From positions 62,001 to 126,000 of the forward strand of contig NZ_QNUX01000003.1 of the NCBI RefSeq assembly GCF_003312425.1: a stretch of DNA of 64,000 bases, in the 5' to 3' direction. The translations under genes were made by a program, and so were the position numbers. The notes under the pieces are model-generated. The model had not been told where the DNA came from. It saw nothing but the letters and a program-made list of their open reading frames with translations, and ran no database searches. Origin of the DNA: Flavobacterium psychrolimnae. Its GTDB lineage: Bacteria > Bacteroidota > Bacteroidia > Flavobacteriales > Flavobacteriaceae. This document shows positions 35,708-44,916 of this stretch, piece after piece (the first letter of the stretch is position 1; each line of letters begins with the position of its first letter).

Positions 35708-37183
35708 TTAATAATGAAAATGTTTACTTTCTTCTATGAAAGGATTTCTTTTTGCCAATAAAGGAACTTTAGTCATTGCTGTGAAAACAACATAAATAAA
35801 TAATCCAAGGAAGAAAAGAACAGAAGCTATTTCTGAAATTCCAATAAACCACCTGTCACCAACAGTTCCTGGCATAATCATATTAAAGAAATCAATATAA
35901 TGTCCAGCAAGTATTACAACTCCTGCCATAACTAAAACCCAAGTAATTCTTTTGAAATCAGTATTTATTAATATTAATAAAGGGAAAACAAAATTCATCA
36001 CTACAGCACCAAAGAATGGAAGGTTATACAACTCAATTCTTGTAATATAATAAGTAACCTCTTCTGGAATATTAGCATACCAAATCAGCATATATTGTGA
36101 GAACCATAAGTAAGTCCAAAAAACACTAAAACCGAACATGAATTTCGCTAAATCATGAATATGACTTGTATTAACATATTCTAAAAACCCTCTAGATTTT
36201 AAGTATAAAGTAACTAAAGCAATAGTTGTTATTGCACTAACAAAGAAGCTAGCAAAAACGTACCAACCAAACAACGTACTAAACCAGTGTGGATCAATAG
36301 ACATTATCCAGTCCCAAGACATTATAGATTCAGATACAATAAAAAACACAAGGAACATTGCTGAAAGCTTAAAGTTCTTTTTGTAATTAAGATCATCGTT
36401 AGCTTCATCTTGAGCCAAACAGTTTTTTCTAGAAAAATACTGATATAAACTCCAACCTGTTAAAAATATAGCAGCTCTAACAATCCAAAAAGGGAAATTT
36501 AAATAACCCGCCTTGTTTGCAATTAATTTGTCATTGGCAACAACTTCAGGATCTAACCATATAAAAAGGTGATTCAAATGTAATCCACACAAAATTAAAA
36601 TCACAAAAAAGATAACTGAACCTACAGGTAGATAAGCCGTTATACCTTGCATTACTCTAAATAAAACAGGCGACCATCCCGCTTGAGCTACTTGTTGAAT
36701 TGCATAAAAAACTAAAACTCCTAACGAAACAAGCATAAAGAAAATACAAGCAACGTACAAAGCAGACCAAGGTTTGTTTTGTAATTGGTGTAAAACATGA
36801 TTTAAATGTTCCTTATGTTCAGCTTCTTCACTAACCTCGTGACCTTCTTTTTTTACTACTGGTTCAACTTGAACTTCTTCAACAACTTTAGCTGTATCAA
36901 CTTTCAATGAGTCACCAGTTGGATTAACTACAGTTGTAGATTCCTCTATTTTTTTCTCTTCAGTAGCTAAGTTGTGAGCAGCATCCGATTCATGCGACGG
37001 TTCAGCTGCGGTTGACGCTTCATGTTTTGCTTCGCCATGCCCACCATGACTTTCGGCTGCAAGAAGTTTTTCAACGTCTTGAATATCTTTTGGTGCAGTT
37101 AAAAAACCATATCCAATTCCTAATACACCTACGGCCATTAAGACGAAAGAAAGAGTTTTTAATTTACTTGAAAATGTATACAT
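35708..37183 (-). CDS. actF: Alternative complex III subunit ActF (NrfD-type quinol-site membrane subunit)
   Basis: Start 37183 (MYTFSSKLKT) is preferred to 37210, which would overlap the actE stop region. The 491-residue protein has one N-terminal helix, then a roughly 100-residue hydrophilic insert rich in Glu, Lys and His (SHGGHGEAKHEA ... HEVSEEAEHKEH), then about nine helices similar to ActC/NrfD proteins (LSAMFLVFFIVSESIMSWDWIMSIDPHWFSTLFGWYV). In alternative complex III, ActF is a membrane subunit paralogous to ActC. The window has the complete actA-F set in canonical order. The charged insert is the unusual feature. Confidence 0.93.
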   Translation of the reverse strand: MYTFSSKLKTLSFVLMAVGVLGIGYGFLTAPKDIQDVEKLLAAESHGGHGEAKHEASTAAEPSHESDAAHNLATEEKKIEESTTVVNPTGDSLKVDTAKVVEEVQVEPVVKKEGHEVSEEAEHKEHLNHVLHQLQNKPWSALYVACIFFMLVSLGVLVFYAIQQVAQAGWSPVLFRVMQGITAYLPVGSVIFFVILILCGLHLNHLFIWLDPEVVANDKLIANKAGYLNFPFWIVRAAIFLTGWSLYQYFSRKNCLAQDEANDDLNYKKNFKLSAMFLVFFIVSESIMSWDWIMSIDPHWFSTLFGWYVFASFFVSAITTIALVTLYLKSRGFLEYVNTSHIHDLAKFMFGFSVFWTYLWFSQYMLIWYANIPEEVTYYITRIELYNLPFFGAVVMNFVFPLLILINTDFKRITWVLVMAGVVILAGHYIDFFNMIMPGTVGDRWFIGISEIASVLFFLGLFIYVVFTAMTKVPLLAKRNPFIEESKHFHY

Positions 37184-37210
37184 ATCTATTACGATCAGTT
37201 TGTTCAACAA

Positions 37211-37756
37211 TTATAATTCGCTTTTTAGTTTCAGAACATAGTCAGTAACTAACCAACGTTCTTGGGCACTCAATTGGTTTGCATGTGAACCCATTGAATT
37301 CAAACCATACGTTATTACGTGAAAAATACTTCCTTCAGTGATCACTCTATCTTTATAACTAGGAACACCCAAGAATTTTTCTCTCTCTACCAGTTTACCT
37401 TTACCGTTTCCAGAAGCACCATGGCAACTGATACAATAAATCTCAAAAAGTTCTTTACCTTTTTCAGGATTTCTACTTAAAGAATCTAAAGGCGATTTAA
37501 GATTCGCTTTTGCTAACTCATATCCGGCAGTAGAATTTTCATATTCAAAAGGTTCAAAACCTCTATTCACAGTTCCTTCAGCTGGAAGTTGACCTTCTTT
37601 ACCATCTTTAAATGCATTCGATTCAGAATAGGTTTCATACCCTACTGATTCGTACATATTTGGAAAATATTGATAGTTTGGTGCCGCATTATTATGGCAT
37701 GATGAAACTAAAATAGTTATACCAAATAAAAGTGTTATTTTATATACGCTTTTCAT
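37211..37756 (-). CDS. actE: Alternative complex III subunit ActE, mono-haem cytochrome c lipoprotein
   Basis: A 181-residue lipoprotein (signal ending TILVSSCHNN, Cys20) with a single haem-binding site CISCHG (about 107) and a class I cytochrome c fold: GKELFEIYCISCHGASGNGKG, with methionine in GLNSMGSHANQLSAQERW as probable sixth ligand. It transfers electrons from the ActA haems towards the oxidase on the periplasmic face. It is nine bases downstream of actD and directly adjacent to actF. Confidence 0.94.
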   Translation of the reverse strand: MKSVYKITLLFGITILVSSCHNNAAPNYQYFPNMYESVGYETYSESNAFKDGKEGQLPAEGTVNRGFEPFEYENSTAGYELAKANLKSPLDSLSRNPEKGKELFEIYCISCHGASGNGKGKLVEREKFLGVPSYKDRVITEGSIFHVITYGLNSMGSHANQLSAQERWLVTDYVLKLKSEL

Positions 37757-37764
37757 ATCTATAA

Positions 37765-38289
37765 TTAATGCTTATCTATTACTTTAACTTCTACAGCTCC
37801 GGTGCTTTGGAAAAAAGAAATCAATTCTTCTTCGTTATCATTTACAGCAACTTCCATTAAAAAATGGTCATCTGTAGTTCTTACATCTGGATTCTCTGCT
37901 TCTTTGAAAGGCCATAATTTACTTCTCATATAAAAAGTAATAACCATTAAGTGAGCTGCAAAAAATACTGTAAGTTCAAACATAATTGGAACAAAAGCTG
38001 GCATGTTTTCAATATAACTGAAACTTGGCTTTCCACCAATATCTTGTGGCCAATCTTGAATCATAATATAATTCATCATAGCCGTAGCTACAGAGATACC
38101 AACACATCCATAAAGAAAAGCACAAATTGCTAATCTTGTAGGCGCGATACCCATAGCTTTATCCAAACCGTGAACCGGGAATGGAGTAAAAACTTCTTCA
38201 ATATGATGATGAGCTGCTCTGGTCTTTTTAACCGCATCCATCAATATATCATCGTCATTATAAATGGCGTATATTACTTTATTACTCAT
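37765..38289 (-). CDS. actD: Alternative complex III subunit ActD (DUF3341)
   Basis: A 174-residue protein with an N-terminal soluble domain (VIYAIYNDDDILMDAVKKTR, FTPFPVHGLDKAMGI) and two membrane helices (about 55-75 and 100-122). This is the DUF3341 family found only in alternative complex III operons. It has no cofactor motif and is a structural subunit. Its start overlaps the actC stop by eight bases, implying coupled translation. Confidence 0.94.
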   Translation of the reverse strand: MSNKVIYAIYNDDDILMDAVKKTRAAHHHIEEVFTPFPVHGLDKAMGIAPTRLAICAFLYGCVGISVATAMMNYIMIQDWPQDIGGKPSFSYIENMPAFVPIMFELTVFFAAHLMVITFYMRSKLWPFKEAENPDVRTTDDHFLMEVAVNDNEEELISFFQSTGAVEVKVIDKH

Positions 38290-39685
38290 GATGTGAATCT
38301 TTATTTGCTTCTCTTTCTCTTTTGTAATTATCTCCAGTTCCTTTCAAAATTGTTTTTACCTCTGCTTGTGCAATTACAGGGAATGTTCTTGAATATAATA
38401 AGAACAATACAAAGAAGAAACCTATTGTTCCTATGAAAATTCCAATATCAACAAATGTAGGTGAAAACATTGTCCAAGAAGATGGTAAATAATCTCTATG
38501 TAACGAAGTTACGATAATTACGAATCTCTCAAACCACATTCCAATATTAACAACTATCGAAATTATAAATGAGAACATGATACTTGTTCTTAATTTTTTG
38601 AACCACATGAATTGTGGAGAAAAAACATTACAAGTCATCATTGACCAATATGCCCACCAGTAAGGTCCAGTAGCTCTGTTTAAGAAAGCATATTGTTCGT
38701 ATTCTACACCAGAATACCACGCAACAAATAATTCTGTTATGTAGGCAACCCCGACAATAGAACCTGTAATCATGATAACGATATTCATCAACTCAATGTG
38801 TTGAATCGTAATGTAAGCTTCTAGATTAGATACTTTTCTCATAATGATAAGCAAAGTATTTACCATTGCAAATCCTGAGAAAACCGCTCCAGCAACAAAG
38901 TATGGAGGGAAAATTGTAGTATGCCATCCTGGAATAACAGAGGTAGCAAAGTCCATCGATACAATAGTATGCACCGAAAGTACAAGTGGAGTAGCTAAAC
39001 CTGCAAGTACTAAAGATACTTCTTCAAAACGTTGCCAGTCTTTTGCTCTACCGCTCCATCCAAAACTTAATATAGAATAAACTCTTTTGTTGAAAGGAGT
39101 AATAGCTCTATCACGTAACATCGCAAAATCAGGTAATAAACCAGTCCACCAAAATACTAATGAAACTGAAAGATACGTTGAAATTGCAAATACGTCCCAA
39201 AGTAATGGCGAGTTAAAGTTTACCCAAAGAGAACCAAATTGATTCGGAATTGGTAAAACCCAATACGCTAACCATGGACGTCCCATGTGGATGATTGGAA
39301 ATAAACCTGCTTGAATAACCGAAAAAATTGTCATTGCTTCTGCAGAACGGTTAATTGCCATTCTCCAACGCTGACGGAAAAGTAATAATACTGCCGAAAT
39401 AAGTGTTCCTGCGTGACCAATACCAACCCACCAAACAAAGTTCGTGATATCCCAAGCCCATCCTACAGTTTTATTTAATCCCCATGTTCCAATACCTGTA
39501 GATACGGTGTAAATTATACAGCCAAGTCCCCAAAGGAAGGCTATTAATGCGATTGAAAATACAATCCACCAATGTTTGTTTGCTTTACCTTCAACAGGCG
39601 CAGCTACATCTACAGTTACATCGTGATAAGATTTATCACCTATAACTAAGGGTTTTCTAATGGTTGCTTCGTAGTGAGACGACAT
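38282..39685 (-). CDS. actC: Alternative complex III subunit ActC (NrfD/polysulfide reductase type)
   Basis: A 467-residue protein with about ten membrane helices of the NrfD family. It contributes the quinol-oxidising site next to the ActB iron-sulfur domain. Blocks such as WGLNKTVGWAWDITNFVWWVGIG, HMGRPWLAYWVLPIPN and VHTIVSMDFATSVIPGWH are characteristic, with His and Asp residues in the bundle that can form quinol and proton-path sites. It lies 38 bases after actB and overlaps actD. Confidence 0.96.
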   Translation of the reverse strand: MSSHYEATIRKPLVIGDKSYHDVTVDVAAPVEGKANKHWWIVFSIALIAFLWGLGCIIYTVSTGIGTWGLNKTVGWAWDITNFVWWVGIGHAGTLISAVLLLFRQRWRMAINRSAEAMTIFSVIQAGLFPIIHMGRPWLAYWVLPIPNQFGSLWVNFNSPLLWDVFAISTYLSVSLVFWWTGLLPDFAMLRDRAITPFNKRVYSILSFGWSGRAKDWQRFEEVSLVLAGLATPLVLSVHTIVSMDFATSVIPGWHTTIFPPYFVAGAVFSGFAMVNTLLIIMRKVSNLEAYITIQHIELMNIVIMITGSIVGVAYITELFVAWYSGVEYEQYAFLNRATGPYWWAYWSMMTCNVFSPQFMWFKKLRTSIMFSFIISIVVNIGMWFERFVIIVTSLHRDYLPSSWTMFSPTFVDIGIFIGTIGFFFVLFLLYSRTFPVIAQAEVKTILKGTGDNYKREREANKDSHHE

Positions 39686-39723
39686 AATCCTTTATATTGA
39701 TTCTTAATTAATTATTTTTTGTA

Positions 39724-42700
39724 CTAGGTATTTCTAACTTTAACGTGGTAAATCACATTAGGTTTTGTTCCAACATGCTCCAATAAATGATACATTCTTT
39801 CGTCAGCAGCTAATTTAGTTATTTCCGCTTCTGAATCGTTTACATCACCAAATTTCATTGCTCCAGTAGAACAAGCGTTTGAACATGCAGTTTGGAATTC
39901 ACCATCAACGATTGCTCTTCCTTCTCTTTTTGCTTTCAAAATTGTCGCTTGTGTCATTTGAATACACATTGAACATTTTTCCATAACTCCACGAGAACGA
40001 ACATTTACGTCTGGATTCAATACCATACGTCCTAAATCGTCATTCATATGATAATCAAATTCGCTGTTTTTGTTGTACAAGAACCAGTTAAAACGACGTA
40101 CTTTATACGGACAGTTGTTAGCGCAGTAACGCGTTCCAACACATCTGTTATAAGCCATATGGTTCTGACCTTGACGAGAGTGTGAAGTTGCAGCAACTGG
40201 ACAAACCGTTTCACAAGGTGCATGATTACAATGTTGACACATTACAGGTTGAAAAGATACTTGTGGGTTATCACCCGCTTTTTCCATTTCATTAAATGTA
40301 GATAATGAACTTGATAAACCAGCTATATTTTCTTTTCTTTCATTATCACCTTCAAAAGTACTTTCAGAAGAATAATATCTATCAATACGCAACCAGTGCA
40401 TGTCACGACTCCTTCTTACCTCTGATTTTCCAACAACAGGAACGTTATTTTCAGCGTGACACGCTATCACACAAGCACCACAACCGGTACAAGCATTCAA
40501 ATCAATCGAAAGATTAAAATGGTGACCCGTCGAACGGTCAAATGAATCCCATAAATCTACTTTAGTTGCTTCAACTTCTTTATGATCCAATGAAACCATT
40601 GGTTGTTCATTCCAAACGTGAGCATCTTTTGTATTGAAAATTTCTAAAGAAGTTTCTTTTATGATATCACCTCTTCCCATTAATGTTTTCTGACCTTGAA
40701 CACAAGCAAACTCATGTTCTCCTCCAGCTTTCGCCAATGTTACAGACTGTACATTATTAAAACCTTTATATAAAGAGTAAGCGTTTAAACCTACCATCAT
40801 TTCTTCTTTCAAAGCCGCTTTACGACCGTAGCCTAATGCTAAACCAATAGTTCCCACAGCTTGACCTGGCTGAACAATTACAGGAATATTTTCTAATTTA
40901 AGTCCATCAGCAGTAGTAATAGTAGCATAACTTCCGTTTAAACCACCATTTGCAACGATTTCATTAAAAAGCTCGTATTTCTTAGCATCTGCATTCGAAA
41001 CAGTAACATAATTATCCCAAGAAACTCTTGTAATTGGATCCGGAAACTCTTGTAACCAAGGGTTATTTGCTTGTTGTCCGTCTCCCATCCCTGTTTTAGT
41101 GTATAAAACAAGTTCTAGTCCTTGAGCAACTTTTGATTGTGCTAAAGCATTGGCAGCTGCACTAAAATCAGCAGAACCACCAGTGGCAGCAGGAATCGCT
41201 CCAACATAAACACCATCATGCAATACTTTGTTCCATGAAGAACCAGCTATTATTGTTGATGAAGTCGCTTTGATATAATCGTAGAAGGTACCTGTTGATC
41301 CATTTAAAGACAACAATACATCTTGAAATTGTCTCGTATTAAAAAGAGGACGAATTGTAGGCTGAGTAATTCCATAAGTACCTTTTGTGATACTTACATC
41401 ATTCCATGATTCTAAATAATGTGGAACAGCTGCAGCAACAGTACTCAATAACGCAGTCTCATCATCTTTTAAAGAAAACGCCACTGATGTTTTTACCTTT
41501 TTAAGTCCTTCAACAAAAGAAGTACTATCAGATAAAGTATAAACTGGATTTACACCACTCATTATTAATGTATGAACGCTTCCCGCTTTCATATCATTAA
41601 CCAATTGAGCAACTTTTGCATTAGAGCCTTTTCTAATCTGTCTTGCTCCAGAAGTAGTGAAAGCTTCACTTACCAATGCATGGTTGATAGCCAAAACTAA
41701 CAATTGAGCATTTTTATCTTGAATACCAGAAACTAATACTCCCTTTGAACCCGCAGCTTTCAATTGTTGAGCTGCTTTTGTAACTTCTGCTTTGAATTTA
41801 TCTTCTAAACTTACAGCAACAGAAGAACCAGTAACGATATTATATATGTGTACTAATGCTTGTTTTTGATTGGCAGTAGACATAGGCAAACGCTTATCAG
41901 CAGAAGCACCTGACAAAGTCATGTTTGCTTCCAACTGAAAGTGACGGGACATCTTTCCTGCCTTAGGAATTCTTCCTTTTGCGTAACCTGAATCATAACT
42001 ACCACCTTGCCAATCTCCAAGGAAATCAGCTCCAACAGAAACTATAAGTGAAGCTTTAGAAAAATCATAATCAACCAAAGCTCTTTCTCCATAAACTGTT
42101 TCAAAAGCATCTAATGCTTCAGATTCAGATACAGCATCATAAACAACATGTTTAGCATTTGGATTTTTACCAATAAACTCAGCAATCAACTTCTCAGTTG
42201 ACGGACTGGCTAATGTATTTGTCAAAAGTACAACTTGACCACCTTTTGCAGCAGCATCAGCTATACTTGATTTAATCTTAGAATCTATAGCAGACCAAGT
42301 TGAATTTTTACCTTCAATTTTAGGCTCTTTCAAACGCATACTATCATATAAAGATAGAATAGACGCATGAATTCTTGCATTAGCACTAAACTTAGCTCCA
42401 GCAATAGTATTATTATCTATTTTAATAGGACGCCCTTCACGAGTTTTTACCAAAAGATTAGCAAAATCAAAACCGTCAAAAACAGAAGTTGCATAATAAT
42501 CCGCAACTCCAGGAATGATTTGCTCCGGCTGAAGTACGTAAGGTATTGATTTGTTCACAGGACCTTCGCAAGCTGCAAGCGTAGCTGCCGCAGTACTAAA
42601 ACCAACGTACTTTAAAAAATCACGACGTGATGTTGACGAAGATGACAAAGCGTCATTATTTCCTAAAAATTCATCAGTAGGAATTTCTTCAACAAATTCG

Positions 42701-42780
42701 TTATTTCTAAGCGCCTCAACAATAGAACTATTTTTGTCTAGTTCCTCAACACTTTTCCAGTATTTTTTGTTTGATGACAT
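39724..42780 (-). CDS. actB: Alternative complex III subunit ActB (molybdopterin-like plus iron-sulfur domains, TAT lipoprotein)
   Basis: A 1018-residue fusion. The N-terminus carries a twin-arginine motif TSRRDFLKYVGF followed by a lipobox-like LAACEG (about 50-72). The first two thirds resemble molybdopterin oxidoreductases without cofactor ligands. The last third is a four-cluster ferredoxin-like domain with ACTGCGACVIACH, MCQHCNHAPCETVCP, RCVGTRYCANNCP and EKCSMCIQMTQA paired with ACSNACSTG. It passes electrons from quinol to the ActA haems on the periplasmic side. It is 29 bases after actA. No frame damage is seen along this long gene. Confidence 0.96.
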   Translation of the reverse strand: MSSNKKYWKSVEELDKNSSIVEALRNNEFVEEIPTDEFLGNNDALSSSSTSRRDFLKYVGFSTAAATLAACEGPVNKSIPYVLQPEQIIPGVADYYATSVFDGFDFANLLVKTREGRPIKIDNNTIAGAKFSANARIHASILSLYDSMRLKEPKIEGKNSTWSAIDSKIKSSIADAAAKGGQVVLLTNTLASPSTEKLIAEFIGKNPNAKHVVYDAVSESEALDAFETVYGERALVDYDFSKASLIVSVGADFLGDWQGGSYDSGYAKGRIPKAGKMSRHFQLEANMTLSGASADKRLPMSTANQKQALVHIYNIVTGSSVAVSLEDKFKAEVTKAAQQLKAAGSKGVLVSGIQDKNAQLLVLAINHALVSEAFTTSGARQIRKGSNAKVAQLVNDMKAGSVHTLIMSGVNPVYTLSDSTSFVEGLKKVKTSVAFSLKDDETALLSTVAAAVPHYLESWNDVSITKGTYGITQPTIRPLFNTRQFQDVLLSLNGSTGTFYDYIKATSSTIIAGSSWNKVLHDGVYVGAIPAATGGSADFSAAANALAQSKVAQGLELVLYTKTGMGDGQQANNPWLQEFPDPITRVSWDNYVTVSNADAKKYELFNEIVANGGLNGSYATITTADGLKLENIPVIVQPGQAVGTIGLALGYGRKAALKEEMMVGLNAYSLYKGFNNVQSVTLAKAGGEHEFACVQGQKTLMGRGDIIKETSLEIFNTKDAHVWNEQPMVSLDHKEVEATKVDLWDSFDRSTGHHFNLSIDLNACTGCGACVIACHAENNVPVVGKSEVRRSRDMHWLRIDRYYSSESTFEGDNERKENIAGLSSSLSTFNEMEKAGDNPQVSFQPVMCQHCNHAPCETVCPVAATSHSRQGQNHMAYNRCVGTRYCANNCPYKVRRFNWFLYNKNSEFDYHMNDDLGRMVLNPDVNVRSRGVMEKCSMCIQMTQATILKAKREGRAIVDGEFQTACSNACSTGAMKFGDVNDSEAEITKLAADERMYHLLEHVGTKPNVIYHVKVRNT

Positions 42781-42809
42781 ATATAAATATTAAAATCTTA
42801 ATAATTTGA

Positions 42810-44147
42810 TTAATAATGGCATTTACCACATTCTAAACCTCCCATTTGCGCTGCAGTCAATTTGTCTACACCGTATTTCTTAGAAAGTTCATCATGAATT
42901 TTAGTATAGTACTCATTGCCTTCCATTTTAACATCTGTTTTTCTGTGGCAATCTATACACCAACCCATTGTCAATGGAGCAAATTGTTTTTGAATCTCAT
43001 ACTCTTGAACCGGTCCGTGACATGTTTGACATTCGATTCCAGCAACAGTTACGTGTTGCGAGTGATTGAAGTAAACAAAATCAGGTAAGTTATGAATACG
43101 AACCCATTTTACAGGCTGAGTTTTTCCAGTATAAGTTTGTGTAGTTTTATCCCAACCCACCGCAGTATACAATTTTTGGATTTGCTCATCATAAAATGCT
43201 TTGCTGTATTCTGGCGTAGCAGTAGTTTCCGCAACTTCAGCTATATTTTTATGACAGTTCATACAAACATTCAACGAAGGAATTCCACCGTTTTTACTTA
43301 CCCTAGCAGCAGAGTGACAGTATTTACAGTTGATTTCATTGTCACCAGCATGTATTCTGTGAGAATAATGAATTGGCTGTATCGGAGCGTAATCTTGATC
43401 AACACCCACTTGCATCAAAAATCCATAAACAAAATAAGCACTAGCCAAAAGTAAAAACACTACAGTCACTAAAACTAAAAATTGATTTCTAGCAAATGCT
43501 TTCCAAATAGGAGTCGTTGGAGTTTTCGGAGCCGTTTCAATACCATTTGCTTTCGCAACCTTAGATAAAACTTGGTTTACCAAAAACAACATCACCACTA
43601 AAATCAGCATTACAAGCGCTAAAGCACCTAATATGATATTATTTGAAACACCACCGTCAGAACCACCAGTTCCAGGAACCGCTTCAGTACCACCAACTGG
43701 TGGCGCAGGAGCTTCAGCCTTAGGCTCTGAAGTATAAGCAATGATATTATCAATATCAGCATCAGACAATTGAGGAAAAGCTGACATCACTGCCTTATTG
43801 TTTTCTTCAAAAACTTTCACTGCTTGAGCATCTCCAGATTTAATTAAATCCGAACTGTTACGAACCCACTTATGAAGCCATGAAGCATCATATTTGGCAC
43901 CAACACCTCTAAGAGCTGGACCTGTTGCTTTCGCATCAAGCTTGTGACATGCTGCACAGTTTGCATTAAATAGCTCTTTACCCTTAACCGGGTCTGCACT
44001 TTGTGAAGTAGCTGAAGCATCCGGAGCAACATCTGTCGCTGCAGGAGTAGCTTCTTGAGCAAATGAAGTAAAGGAAAACGATAGCATTAAAGCTATGCTA
44101 AAAAATAATTTCCTTGAGATCGAATTATGGTTACCCACCTTTTTCAT
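42810..44147 (-). CDS. actA: Alternative complex III subunit ActA, hexahaem cytochrome c with fused cytochrome domain
   Basis: A 445-residue protein with Sec signal (cleavage near TSFAQE). Six haem motifs are seen: CAACH (about 64) in an N-terminal class I cytochrome domain (KGKELFNANCAACHKLDAK, Met ligand in AVMSAFPQLSD), then after two membrane helices (about 172-195 and 222-245) CKYCH, CMNCH, CQTCH, CIDCH and a C-terminal CGKCHY. The five later motifs match the pentahaem ActA known from Rhodothermus marinus; the first is an added mono-haem domain. It collects electrons from ActB and hands them on. It is the first gene of an eight-gene operon with promoter at 44232-44261. Confidence 0.95.
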   Translation of the reverse strand: MKKVGNHNSISRKLFFSIALMLSFSFTSFAQEATPAATDVAPDASATSQSADPVKGKELFNANCAACHKLDAKATGPALRGVGAKYDASWLHKWVRNSSDLIKSGDAQAVKVFEENNKAVMSAFPQLSDADIDNIIAYTSEPKAEAPAPPVGGTEAVPGTGGSDGGVSNNIILGALALVMLILVVMLFLVNQVLSKVAKANGIETAPKTPTTPIWKAFARNQFLVLVTVVFLLLASAYFVYGFLMQVGVDQDYAPIQPIHYSHRIHAGDNEINCKYCHSAARVSKNGGIPSLNVCMNCHKNIAEVAETTATPEYSKAFYDEQIQKLYTAVGWDKTTQTYTGKTQPVKWVRIHNLPDFVYFNHSQHVTVAGIECQTCHGPVQEYEIQKQFAPLTMGWCIDCHRKTDVKMEGNEYYTKIHDELSKKYGVDKLTAAQMGGLECGKCHY

Positions 44148-44231
44148 ATAGTATAATGATTATCTACTAAAAATTGGCACAGTTTTTTCTAATTGCATTA
44201 TAAAAACTGATCCTTTATTTTAAAACTTGGA

Positions 44232-44261
44232 CAAAAATACGACTTAAGAACTATTCTCAAA
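44232..44261 (-). promoter_or_regulatory. Promoter of the actABCDEF-ctaCD operon
   Basis: Minus strand: -33 TTTG at 44261-44258, 18-base spacer, -7 box TATTTTTG at 44239-44232. This is a full Bacteroidetes housekeeping promoter, giving a leader of about 75-80 bases. Confidence 0.72.
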
Positions 44262-44314
44262 ACCTTAAAATAGTCTTAATTTCAATTTATATCAATTCTA
44301 AATAACATTTGCTA

Positions 44315-44344
44315 TTTGGTATCAATCATTAAATATTACTTTTG
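44315..44344 (+). promoter_or_regulatory. Promoter of the SPOR-domain gene
   Basis: -33 TTTG (44315-44318), 18-base spacer, -7 box TACTTTTG (44337-44344). The leader would be about 12 bases to the ATG at 44363. Confidence 0.72.
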
Positions 44345-44362
44345 CATAAAAACAATCACATT

Positions 44363-44752
44363 ATGAGAATTTTAGCCACTCGAAAAGCCTTTTTCAACTC
44401 TATAACATTATTAATTTGCACGTTCAACGCAACTGCACAAGAAGGGAAAATTACTGTAAATCAGGACTACAAATTTGAACAATTACTAAACGAAAAGAGA
44501 AAAACAAATGTTTCCAATGCTGTAAATGACCGATATAAAATTCAAATTTTTAGCGGCGAAAGCGACAAAGCCAAAAACACACTCAATCAATTCAGACAAG
44601 AATTTAGTGAGTTAGATGGTACAATTATATTTTTCACACCAAATTATAAAGTTTGGGTAGGAAATTTCAAAACACGAATTGAAGCAGAACGCAATTTGAT
44701 AGCTATCAAAAAAAGCTACACTAATGTTCATTTAATTAAACCAAATAACTAA
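44363..44752 (+). CDS. Secreted SPOR-domain protein
   Basis: I use the ATG at 44363; a TTG 21 bases upstream overlaps the -7 promoter box. The 129-residue product has a signal peptide (cleavage near FNATAQE) and a C-terminal SPOR domain (about 58-125: DRYKIQIFSGESDKAKNTLN, YKVWVGNFKTRIEAERNLIA). SPOR domains bind denuded peptidoglycan strands at the division site. With no membrane anchor it should be a free periplasmic protein. It is a single-gene unit with promoter at 44315-44344 and terminator at 44808-44840. The partner or exact role is unknown. Confidence 0.85.
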   Translation: MRILATRKAFFNSITLLICTFNATAQEGKITVNQDYKFEQLLNEKRKTNVSNAVNDRYKIQIFSGESDKAKNTLNQFRQEFSELDGTIIFFTPNYKVWVGNFKTRIEAERNLIAIKKSYTNVHLIKPNN

Positions 44753-44807
44753 AATTTATCTTTATTTAAATTATAGTATTCAAAATATTAACGAATAACA
44801 AATAAGC

Positions 44808-44840
44808 AAAAAAAGCAACTCGATTAGAGTTGCTTTTTTT
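44808..44840. terminator. Bidirectional terminator
   Basis: Stem AGCAACTC (44814-44821) / GAGTTGCT (44827-44834), loop GATTA, flanked by A7 on the left and T8 on the right. It serves the SPOR gene on the plus strand and probably also the convergent secreted-protein gene ending at 44917. Confidence 0.85.
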
Positions 44841-44916
44841 TGTTTTAAATCTTTAATACTACACTTCACATAACTAATCGTATCATTCCATACAAACACT
44901 TAAAGGATATCCATTT

